DNA of 28,529 nt from Desulfobacterales bacterium (GTDB lineage Bacteria; Desulfobacterota; Desulfobacteria; Desulfobacterales; JAFDCJ01), in NCBI GenBank assembly GCA_020345785.1, contig CP070771.1, positions 3,481,796-3,510,324 on the forward strand, given 5' to 3'. The notes below the pieces were generated by a model that was not told the DNA's origin, did no database searches, and worked only from the letters and a program-made list of their open reading frames with translations. The position numbers and the translations under genes are program-made. This document shows, piece after piece, positions 21,787 through 28,529 of the stretch (positions within the stretch are counted from its first letter, which is position 1; each line of letters opens with the position of its first letter).

Positions 21787-24309
21787 CTAACTGCCGGCCG
21801 TCGGAAACATCAGTTTAAACGTCGTGCCGATGCCGATTTCACTTTCGATATCAATGCTGCCGCCATAGTCTTTCACAATCCCGTAGCTGATGCTGACACC
21901 CAGTCCGGTGCCTTTGCCGACTTTCTTGGTTGTGAAAAAAGGCTCAAAAATCTTGTTTTTAACCTCCTCCGACATCCCGGTTCCCGTATCGGTGACATGC
22001 ACAGCGACGTGGCCGTCTTTCACAAAAGATTTAATGGATAGTTGCTTCGAAGTATCCTCAAAACCGGCTTCACCGGTTTTTTGATCCATGGCATCGATGG
22101 CATTGGATACCAGGTTGATGAACACCTGCTCCAGACGGTTGTGTTCGGCCAGAATATTCGGCAGATCCGGATCCAGATCCAAATGTACCTCAATGTCGTG
22201 TACTTTCAGCTGATGCCCCAGGACCTTGAAGACATCCCTGATAGGATCGTTGATGTTCACCCTTGTGCGAACAGGTTCGGATTGTCTGGCAAAATCCCTG
22301 ACGTGTTTGATAACACCGGTGGCCCGCTCTACATTGGCGACAATATCATTGGCCATGGTTCGCAGGTCTTCGTCGTCAATCTTGGCGCCCCTTTTCAGCA
22401 TTTTCAAAAAAAAGTCGGCGCATACCTGGATGACGTTTAAAGGCTGATTGATTTCATGGGCCATGCCGGCGGCCATCACGCCCAGCGTGGTCATTTTGCC
22501 GGCCTGTATCAGCTGGGTTTCTTTCTCAACGACTTCAGTGATGTCAGTGGTGGAGACCATGATCACATTGTCTTCACCGTATTTTGCGTAGCTTATGTTG
22601 ATATTGACGTAAAACGGCTTGCGGCCCCGCCGGAAATGCCTCTTTTTGGTAAATAGCAGCGATTGATCTTCTTTGAGATTTTTTAGCGCCAGGGCCATTT
22701 CTTCATCGTCTTCTTCTCCTATTTCAAGAAACGGCCGGCCCCGCAGTTCCTCCCGTGAATATCCGTAACTGGCTTGAGCCCGTTGATTCATGTCCAGGAT
22801 TTCAAATGTCCTGCTGTCTAAAATAAAAATCGGATGCGGGTCGCTGTTGAAAAGGGTCCGGTATTTTTCTTCCGATTTTATATACTGTTCCTGCAGCATG
22901 GCATTTTCGATAGCCACGCCCAGCCGGTTGCCGATCAATTCAAGAACGCTTTTCAAATCGTGACTGAACAACTTGCGCTTTTTACTGCCGATGCGAATGA
23001 CGCCGAACGTTTTCTTTTCTTTGCTGCTGATGGGAACATAGGCAATCGAAGCCATCCCTTCTTCCTGCACAAGGATGACTTCATCCGGACACCCTTCCGG
23101 CAGGCAATGATTGGTGGTGTATTCATTTTTTTGAGCAACACGGTGAACCGCGCTGTTATGGTCGAGAATGCTCACCTTTTGGCAGGTTTCCTCCGATAGG
23201 CCCCGGCAACTGCGCAGATAATAGTTGCCGTCTTGATCCAGTAAATAGACACAGACGGCCTCTGCCGATAGAAACTTTAACAATTCGTCCACGGCCTGAT
23301 TAATGCGCGAATTTAAATCTGCCGGAGCATTCAATGCACTGTAAATGGTGCACATCGTGCTGAGTTCCCTGTTGTAGCGCTCCCGTTCTTCTTCGGCTTT
23401 CTTGTCCTCGGTTTTGTCCCAGAGGGTTTCTATGGCTCCGACGATGGTGCCGTCCGGCGCTTTTATGGGAGCGGCCGTAAACCAGCACCATTTTCCGTTT
23501 TCCCCCAGCCGCGGGAAAAACACTTCGGCTTCATAAGCCTCTTCGATCAGTGCCGATTTGCGCCATTTCTCGCCGTACAATTTCTGAATTTCGTCTTCAT
23601 CGATTTGATCCAGGATAACATCGGCCATGGTGGGGCGTTCCTCGCCCCAAAAAGGCGTCGACTGGCGGTTGGTGTTCACCATGTCCTCGGCCGGCGTACC
23701 GGTAAGCCGCTCCATGGCTTTGTTCCAATGGGTTACGATGTGGTCTTTGTTAATAACAAAGGTCGGTATCGTACTGCCTTCTATTATCTGGGACAGGGCC
23801 CTTTCGCTTTCTGCCAATTCCCTTTCGATCTCCACATATCGGTTGCTGCGCTCTTTGACAACTTCGCCCAGGCGGTCGGCAAATTTTTCAAACAGTATGT
23901 CAATTTCTTCAGCCTTAAAACTTTGCTGCCTTAGTTCCTTCAACGCGTTTCTCTTCTCTTTTTCAACCTGCAGTGAACTTCGCAGCGAGCGCGCCTCGGT
24001 ATGGTTAATTATCTTGACTCCGGCCGGCGCATCTTTTTTAATAATGTCACCCAGTTTCACATCGCCGGTCAGCTCCATTAAAATCTGCAGGTTGTCGAGG
24101 CTGAGAAGATTCCTGAAGTCGGTCGTGGTAAATATTCCCATCTTCCGGGCATATACCACGCCCTTCCCATCGCTGTTCCGGTCGGCCACACCCAAAATCG
24201 TCGGATGCTGATCCTGAAACTCCTCACTGTAGAGCAGCCGTAGAAATCTTTTGCAGAATCGGCCCCCGCCCACAATGGCGATATTTGATTTTAGCAGCTC
24301 GGCTAGCAT
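21787..24309 (-). CDS. Hybrid-architecture sensor histidine kinase: Rossmann-PAS-GAF-PAS-HisKA-HATPase
   Basis: 840 residues, no membrane helix. Residues 8-105 look like a nucleotide-binding Rossmann unit (IAIVGGGRFCKRFLRLL, then LGVADRN at the end of the second strand, and LQILMELTGD), similar to NAD(P)- or CoA-binding domains of dehydrogenases. A coiled coil (about 110-170) leads to PAS 1 (172-300), a GAF domain (315-470), PAS 2 (478-595) and the kinase core with His618 in GMAHEINQPLNVIQ. HATPase motifs include INLVSNAIDAMDQ, DTGTGMS and GTGLGVSIS. The Rossmann part suggests that a redox cofactor or nucleotide is sensed. The antiporter gene lies 18 nt upstream on the same strand, so both are probably co-expressed. 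AAGGGA precedes the ATG. Confidence 0.88.
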   Translation of the reverse strand: MLAELLKSNIAIVGGGRFCKRFLRLLYSEEFQDQHPTILGVADRNSDGKGVVYARKMGIFTTTDFRNLLSLDNLQILMELTGDVKLGDIIKKDAPAGVKIINHTEARSLRSSLQVEKEKRNALKELRQQSFKAEEIDILFEKFADRLGEVVKERSNRYVEIERELAESERALSQIIEGSTIPTFVINKDHIVTHWNKAMERLTGTPAEDMVNTNRQSTPFWGEERPTMADVILDQIDEDEIQKLYGEKWRKSALIEEAYEAEVFFPRLGENGKWCWFTAAPIKAPDGTIVGAIETLWDKTEDKKAEEERERYNRELSTMCTIYSALNAPADLNSRINQAVDELLKFLSAEAVCVYLLDQDGNYYLRSCRGLSEETCQKVSILDHNSAVHRVAQKNEYTTNHCLPEGCPDEVILVQEEGMASIAYVPISSKEKKTFGVIRIGSKKRKLFSHDLKSVLELIGNRLGVAIENAMLQEQYIKSEEKYRTLFNSDPHPIFILDSRTFEILDMNQRAQASYGYSREELRGRPFLEIGEEDDEEMALALKNLKEDQSLLFTKKRHFRRGRKPFYVNINISYAKYGEDNVIMVSTTDITEVVEKETQLIQAGKMTTLGVMAAGMAHEINQPLNVIQVCADFFLKMLKRGAKIDDEDLRTMANDIVANVERATGVIKHVRDFARQSEPVRTRVNINDPIRDVFKVLGHQLKVHDIEVHLDLDPDLPNILAEHNRLEQVFINLVSNAIDAMDQKTGEAGFEDTSKQLSIKSFVKDGHVAVHVTDTGTGMSEEVKNKIFEPFFTTKKVGKGTGLGVSISYGIVKDYGGSIDIESEIGIGTTFKLMFPTAGS

Positions 24310-24327
24310 TGAGCGATCCCTTTCAAT

Positions 24328-25893
24328 TTAAAAAAAGATAAGGGTAACCACCACAAAGCTCGGAACTAAAAATATTAAGGAGTATTTCACGATGTAACCA
24401 AAAAAGCTCGGCATGGGTGTTCCGGCCTCTTCGGAAATCGACCGCACCATGAAGTTTGGCGCATTGCCGATGTAGCTGCACGCGCCGAAAAAGACCGCTC
24501 CGGCTGATATCGCCTTGAGATAGATGGCGTTTTCCGTCATCAGCAAAGGGACTGCTTGGGCTTCAGTCATTTCGGAGTAAAAACCTCCCAGCGCGGTATT
24601 AAAAAACGTCAAATATGTGGGTGCATTGTCTAAGAAGGCTGAGAGTGCGCCGGTTACCCAGAAGTAGTGCATCGGCTGGGTGACGCCGTTGATCAGAAAT
24701 GCCAGGGCACCGTGGGAACCTGCTTTTAATATCAGCAGACAGGGGATCATGGTGATAAATATCCCGATAAACAGGTAAGCCACCTCTACAATTGGAAACC
24801 AGGTAAAGTCGTTGTCCTCGCGCAGACTGACTTTGGTCGTCAGCAGCGACAAAATTCCCATGACGATCAGCAGGCCATCGCGGGCCCAATCCTGCACCGC
24901 CCTGTGAACACCAAATGTATTTATCTCCCCCCATTCTAACATGCCGCTCATCAGAACGGAACCAACTACGCCAGCCAGTAAAATAAAATTGTGCACGCCT
25001 TCCAGTTTCAGCGGCTCTTTAACGTCCGCTTCTTCGGGGGCCGAAACTCCCTCTTTACGATAGTAGTAGGTATCAAGAATAAAGTAGGTCACCAACAGCA
25101 GAATGGCAACCGTCATCATATGGGGCAGAATGTTGAAGGTCCAAAAGAAAGATACTCCGTGCAGAAATCCCAAAAACAAGGGCGGGTCACCCAGCGGTGT
25201 CAGCGACCCCCCGACATTGGCGATCAGAAATATGAAAAACACCACCATGAAAGTGCGGTTTTTGCGGTAATTGTTGGCACGCAGAAACGGACGAATCATC
25301 AGCATGGCGGCACCGGTTGTGCCCATCCAGGAAGCCAGCAGGGTTCCGATAATGAGCATGATCAAATTCACCACGGGGGTTCCCCGCAAGGTGCCGCGCA
25401 GCAGAATACCGCCCGAAACAGTGTACAGCGACCACAGCAGAATGATAAAAGGGACATAGTCTGCCATTATGATGTGAAGTATCTCGTAAAGCGCATCTCC
25501 TCTGAAGGCGATCAGAAACGGAACGCCGAGGGTTGCCGCCCAAAAGGCCGAAATTTTACCGAAGTGATGATGCCAGAAATTCGGCATCAGCAGAGGACAT
25601 AGGGCAATGGAAAGAAGCATGCCGGCAAACGGAATACAACTCCACAGGGGAAGACTTACCCCAAGATTCGCATGGCCGGATCCCTGAACTCCGCCGGCTG
25701 TGTCATGGGCTTCTGCCGCACTTTCGTTGCCATGCACACCTGACTCTGCCTGGGCAGTTTCAGGTTGATGATCTGTCGCCGCCAGCATGATTGCCGGCTG
25801 CTTGTTGGGTGTCGTGTCTGAGGCGTAAACCGATACAGAAAATACCAGGATTGCTACCGCGTATGCCGTCGCAAAAATTTTCATCCGTGCCAT
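24328..25893 (-). CDS. NhaD-like sodium/proton antiporter
   Basis: 521 residues. An N-terminal signal-peptide-like helix (KIFATAYAVAILVFSVSVYAS) and a His/Ala/Glu-rich exported linker (about 30-75) precede about eleven membrane helices. Two family signatures are clear: GGSLTPLGDPPLFLGFLHG and GALSAFLDNAPTYLTFFN, the conserved discontinuous-helix elements of NhaD/ion-transporter superfamily antiporters. It exchanges Na+ for H+ across the inner membrane (family knowledge; direction and stoichiometry not shown). Its presence a few kilobases from a sodium-type F0 fits a sodium-based energy cycle. AGAGGGAG precedes the ATG. It is the first gene of a unit with the 840-aa kinase. Confidence 0.85.
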   Translation of the reverse strand: MARMKIFATAYAVAILVFSVSVYASDTTPNKQPAIMLAATDHQPETAQAESGVHGNESAAEAHDTAGGVQGSGHANLGVSLPLWSCIPFAGMLLSIALCPLLMPNFWHHHFGKISAFWAATLGVPFLIAFRGDALYEILHIIMADYVPFIILLWSLYTVSGGILLRGTLRGTPVVNLIMLIIGTLLASWMGTTGAAMLMIRPFLRANNYRKNRTFMVVFFIFLIANVGGSLTPLGDPPLFLGFLHGVSFFWTFNILPHMMTVAILLLVTYFILDTYYYRKEGVSAPEEADVKEPLKLEGVHNFILLAGVVGSVLMSGMLEWGEINTFGVHRAVQDWARDGLLIVMGILSLLTTKVSLREDNDFTWFPIVEVAYLFIGIFITMIPCLLILKAGSHGALAFLINGVTQPMHYFWVTGALSAFLDNAPTYLTFFNTALGGFYSEMTEAQAVPLLMTENAIYLKAISAGAVFFGACSYIGNAPNFMVRSISEEAGTPMPSFFGYIVKYSLIFLVPSFVVVTLIFF

Positions 25894-26322
25894 GAACTCG
25901 CTCCCTCTGCCCTTAAATATACTATAAATTGACCTGCGATGTTTAATTCAAAGTATGACCTCTTGCAACTTGGATGCGGGTAAAACGCTACGCACCTTAG
26001 CAAAGTATCCCGAGGTTTAAAAGCTATTTTTTTCGTCATATTACGACCCATACCGGAAGAAATTCAATGATCGCTTATCATAGAATTTCCTCTGATCTAA
26101 AGTTTCAAACCCTCCCCCGAATGCTAAGCGCCGCGAGCCGCACGCCGGGCAGCAGATTCTTAGACGCTTGGGTTGGCCTGAGTTGAATAATTATTTGACC
26201 CGAAGCGGAAACTGCCCTATCTTTACAAGCAACTTTCAAATCCGGCCTTATAACCTGTCCATCACCTTACTTTCTCCTGAGGGTATATAGGTTACCAATA
26301 AAATCGAGGAGGTCCGAACCCA
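25894..26322. other. Divergent intergenic region between the antiporter and the selenoprotein operon
   Basis: 429 nt with no gene. On the minus strand, TTGAAT followed after 17 nt by TTTATA (within about 25920-25955) is a weak promoter candidate for the antiporter. On the plus strand GAGGAGG (about 26307-26313) is the ribosome binding site of the selenoprotein gene and TATATA/TTATAA words at about 26250-26290 could act as -10 elements, but no convincing -35 is seen. None of the repeat families found in other spacers is obvious here. Confidence 0.45.
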
Positions 26323-26898
26323 ATGAAATTTTATTCAAAATTTGTGTTTGGCGTGGCAGCGTATCTTATTTTTTCTGCCGGATTCGCCGGCGCGGCTTCT
26401 CAGCCTCCTGCCGTTGGGGGTAAGCTGCCCGAATTTGTCCTTGCCGTACCCCAAGACACAGAACTCCGTCAATATCTAGGCATCGGGGGAAAAGAAACGT
26501 TCACGATACCCGAGATAAAAGCCGAGGTCGTGCTCATCGAGATTTTCAGCATGTACTGACCCTTCTGTCAGAAGGAGGCTCCTTCTGTAAACGCAATGTT
26601 TCGTAAAATTGAAAGCGACGAGAGGCTTAAAGGAAAAGTCAAACTCATCGGAATCGGTGTCGGCAATTCAGCTTTTGAAGTTGCTTACTTTAAAAAAGTT
26701 TACAATATACCGTTTCCGCTTTTTCCGGATGGTGATTTTCAAATCCATAAAAAGCTGGGGGAGGTGAGAACCCCATATTTTATCGGAATCCGCATCACGG
26801 GCGATGGACCTCCTAAAATCTACTATTCGAAACTCGGCGGTGCAAACAATGCCGAAGAATTGATGGAGATGCTCTTGAAGGATTCGGGGCTAATATAG
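26323..26898 (+). CDS. Exported thioredoxin-fold selenoprotein (UxxC), read through in-frame TGA
   Basis: One 191-residue protein if TGA at 26557-26559 is read as selenocysteine 79. A signal peptide ([25 protein letters not shown]) is followed by a TlpA/ResA-like thioredoxin fold: the active site is MY-U79-PFC82-QKEAP at the end of the second strand (VVLIEIFS), and the cis-proline is in [10 protein letters not shown]. The reading frame is uninterrupted on both sides of the TGA, and a hairpin fitting a bacterial SECIS follows at once, so a pseudogene is unlikely. It probably serves as a periplasmic disulfide or peroxide reductant. GAGGAGG precedes the ATG. It leads a cluster with a peroxiredoxin and a thioredoxin. 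The stop codon merges into an 8-bp tandem repeat. Confidence 0.87.
26557..26587 (+). promoter_or_regulatory. Selenocysteine UGA codon with SECIS hairpin
   Basis: UGA at 26557-26559 is followed by a perfect 8-bp stem CAGAAGGA (26569-26576) / TCCTTCTG (26580-26587) with a GGC loop whose first base is G. The loop starts 17 nt after the UGA, within the range used by SelB-dependent bacterial SECIS elements. The stem is at the same time coding (QKEAPS). Confidence 0.75.
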
Positions 26899-26945
26899 TT
26901 GATTGGTTGATTAGTTGATTAGTTGATTGGTTGATTGGTTGATTG
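26898..26945 (+). repeat. Six tandem copies of an 8-bp repeat (GTTGATTR)
   Basis: GTTGATTG or GTTGATTA is repeated six times without interruption, starting at the last base of the selenoprotein stop codon; a seventh copy follows after a 9-bp gap. The units differ only at the last base. Slipped-strand length change is possible but would alter only the untranslated gap before the peroxiredoxin gene. Confidence 0.8.
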
Positions 26946-27112
26946 AGCTTGTCGGTTGATTAAGTTCATTGAGTTGAAAATTAATAGCTGAAATTCCACA
27001 GCACATAAGAAAATAACTATAAAAATGATAGAGCGGAGCGATATCCCCCCAATATTCAATTTTCAATCTTAAATAGTCAATTCCGGCTTGTCCGGATAGG
27101 GAGGTATGATCC

Positions 27113-27712
27113 TTGAAAACCTCAATTGCTTTTTTTATAGCTGTCATCCTGTTTTTACTTTTTTTGACCACGCCGGCATTGGCTGCGTCCGCTGCTTTTA
27201 AGGACAATATTTATAATCCGGGGCAGCTAAAACCGATTGACAGCGAATTAAAGGTAAAAATCGGCGATCCGGCGCCCGACTTCACGCTGCCCTCTGTTTC
27301 CGGCGAGAAAATTTCGTTAAGCCAGTATCGAGGCAAAAAAAATGTGGTTATATCTTTTGTTCCCGCAGCCTGGACGCCGGTTTGTTCCGATCAATGGCCG
27401 GGATACAACATCGTTAAAGATATGTTCGACATGAACGATGCCGTTCTTCTCGGCATCACGGTCGACAATATACCAACCCTTCATGCCTGGACCAGGCAGA
27501 TGGGCAAGCTGTGGTTTCCGGTGTTGTCGGATTTCTGGCCTCACGGGCAAGTGGCCTCCAAGTACGGCGTTTTGCGCTCCGATGGTGTTTCTGAAAGAGC
27601 CTTGTTTTACATAGATAAAAAAGGCATTATCCGAGATATTCAGGTCAGTGACATTAATAAGCGGCCCGACCTGGAGTACTGTGCAACGGCTCTGGAAAAG
27701 ATGAATAAATGA
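27113..27712 (+). CDS. Exported peroxiredoxin (AhpC/TSA, BCP-like)
   Basis: 199 residues. The start is a TTG with AGGGAGG 8 nt upstream; the nearby ATG at 27106 is in another frame. A signal peptide (KTSIAFFIAVILFLLFLTTPALA) places it in the periplasm. The thioredoxin-like peroxidase fold starts at IGDPAPDFTLPSVSG; the peroxidatic Cys is C91 in WTPVC, with T88 and R162 (ERALFYID) completing the site. The usual catalytic Pro is in place. C190 near the C-terminus could act as a resolving residue. It would reduce hydrogen or organic peroxides, with electrons perhaps coming from the neighbouring thioredoxin-fold proteins. The stop codon overlaps the next start by 4 nt. Confidence 0.9.
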   Translation: MKTSIAFFIAVILFLLFLTTPALAASAAFKDNIYNPGQLKPIDSELKVKIGDPAPDFTLPSVSGEKISLSQYRGKKNVVISFVPAAWTPVCSDQWPGYNIVKDMFDMNDAVLLGITVDNIPTLHAWTRQMGKLWFPVLSDFWPHGQVASKYGVLRSDGVSERALFYIDKKGIIRDIQVSDINKRPDLEYCATALEKMNK

Positions 27713-28197
27713 TGAAATACCTCATTCGATATTCGTTCTTTTATGCGATTGTTGTTTTGCCGACCGTCGGTTTCACCGACTTTTCTGCCCAAGCTGAAGC
27801 CAAAGTCATCATCAAGAAAATTGAAGCGTCGGCAATGGATGATATGATTGAGGCCAAGGATAACCGGATCGTGGTCGCTTTCATGGCAGCCTGGTGCGGA
27901 CCCTGCATTCAAGAATTGCCGGATTTAAATAAGCTCCATAAAAAATATAAAAACAAGGGTCTTAACTTAATCGGAGTCAGCATCGATCCGAAGGGGCCTG
28001 AGGCCATGCAGCCCATTGTAGATCAATTGCGTATCAATTTCCCGGTGTACTGGTATGGTGAGAAGGCCGTCATCAAATATAATCTGAATGCCATACCGAT
28101 GCTGCTGTTTGTTAAGCAGGGAAGAATTGTCGAACGCCTGCGCGGAAAACCTTCGTCGGCATTTCTGGAAAAAAAAATTCGTGAGTTTCTAAAATAG
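27709..28197 (+). CDS. TlpA/ResA-type exported thioredoxin-like protein
   Basis: 162 residues. An N-terminal hydrophobic segment (about 5-22) acts as a signal peptide or anchor. The thioredoxin domain has the active site WCGPC (C63, C66) after VVAFMAA, a VSIDPKGPEAM segment typical of TlpA/ResA proteins and a cis-proline in NAIPMLLFV. It lies in the periplasm, where such proteins pass electrons from membrane thiol carriers (CcdA/DsbD type) to target disulfides; no such carrier is in the window. The ATG overlaps the peroxiredoxin stop (ATGA), so the two are translationally coupled and it is a natural reductant for that peroxiredoxin (inference). Confidence 0.92.
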   Translation: MMKYLIRYSFFYAIVVLPTVGFTDFSAQAEAKVIIKKIEASAMDDMIEAKDNRIVVAFMAAWCGPCIQELPDLNKLHKKYKNKGLNLIGVSIDPKGPEAMQPIVDQLRINFPVYWYGEKAVIKYNLNAIPMLLFVKQGRIVERLRGKPSSAFLEKKIREFLK

Positions 28198-28449
28198 CCT
28201 CCATTAAGCCATTTTCTTTTTCTCAATTATTCCAATTAAATTCAGTTAGATATAAAAGTATAGTTGATATTTGGCGAAATTTATGTTTTGATTATAAGTA
28301 AAGTTTGTGGCGCAAGACCGGTTATAATGTTTAAGAGAATCCGCCTTAAAGACGGTCCTTCTGCAGGTTTTAGTGCTGTTTTTGATCTCTGTTGATCTGT
28401 AATTTTTCAAAACCATAATAAAATCAACTGAATAATTAGGAGGAAGAAC

Positions 28450-28529
28450 ATGCATCCGATTAGAAAGAAAGCCCAACCAGTTGCAATTCTCATGACAATA
28501 TTAACCCTTCTGTTATCGGTGCGCACCGA
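28450..28529 (+). CDS. Start of an exported or membrane protein (3' truncated by window edge)
   Basis: AGGAGG 6 nt before the ATG makes this a real start. The 26 visible codons read MHPIRKKAQPVAILMTILTL and onward to SVRT: a basic N-terminus followed by a hydrophobic stretch, that is, a signal peptide or first membrane helix. The family cannot be told from this fragment. The 252-nt gap after the thioredoxin gene holds a TATAAT at 28323-28328 without a good -35. Confidence 0.6.
   Translation, partial: MHPIRKKAQPVAILMTILTLLLSVRT

Noticed and set aside
26323..26559. Truncated protein or pseudogene ending at TGA 26557-26559
   Set aside because: The frame continues intact past the TGA, the codon sits at the redox-active position of a CxxC-type motif, and a SECIS-like hairpin follows, so selenocysteine readthrough explains it better.
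26898..26962. CRISPR array
   Set aside because: The repeat unit is only 8 bp and contiguous, with no spacers and no cas genes.

Overview
The window looks like a chromosome segment of a strictly anaerobic, probably sulfate-reducing Desulfobacterota (deltaproteobacterial) species. This is an inference from gene content: a sigma-54 activator fragment beside a -24/-12 promoter, paired b and b' ATP synthase subunits, sodium-type rotor subunits with an adjacent NhaD-like antiporter, a selenocysteine-containing thioredoxin-fold protein, and long gene-poor spacers filled with degenerate low-complexity repeats. No rRNA, tRNA, insertion sequence, phage gene or CRISPR array was seen.

Layout, left half (mostly + strand). 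1-357 is the C-terminal end of a sigma-54-dependent activator. A 1 kb repeat-rich spacer follows; it ends in a good sigma-54 promoter in front of a CBS-CBS-ACT regulatory protein and a PstS-like periplasmic binding protein. Next come an orphan C39-like (papain-fold) cysteine peptidase and an AMIN-domain envelope lipoprotein. A complete dipeptide/oligopeptide ABC importer follows in the order ATPase D, ATPase F, binding protein A, permease B, permease C. Its genes are separated by two repeat-bearing spacers.

Middle (- strand, 11.4-17.9 kb). After an unrecognised four-helix membrane protein, two divergent cytidylate-kinase-like paralogs bracket an F0-only ATP synthase cluster: atpZ-type gene, atpI, atpB (a), a giant c subunit, a normal c subunit, b' and b. 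No F1 gene is present. The giant c protein (324 aa) is four tandem c hairpins. Hairpins 1 and 4 keep the double-carboxylate sodium-type site (E/E/S), while hairpins 2 and 3 have Gln-Thr in place of the essential Glu-Ser. The neighbouring single-hairpin c protein keeps E32/E65/S66. This combination, which predicts a heteromeric rotor with fewer ion sites than hairpins, is the most unusual thing in the window.

Right part. On the - strand lie a tandem universal stress protein, a stand-alone receiver, a receiver-PAS-histidine kinase, an 840-aa kinase with an N-terminal Rossmann-like domain, and an NhaD-like sodium/proton antiporter 18 nt upstream of that kinase. These could couple redox or energy state to sodium cycling (inference). 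On the + strand at 26.3-28.2 kb is a compact exported redox module: a UxxC selenoprotein with an in-frame TGA and a SECIS-like hairpin, a peroxiredoxin and a TlpA/ResA-type thioredoxin (the last two overlap). The window ends in the first 26 codons of an exported or membrane protein.

For start codons I departed from the longest reading frame where a ribosome binding site or the family alignment favoured a later start (AMIN protein, DppF, DppA, DppC, first kinase-like protein).
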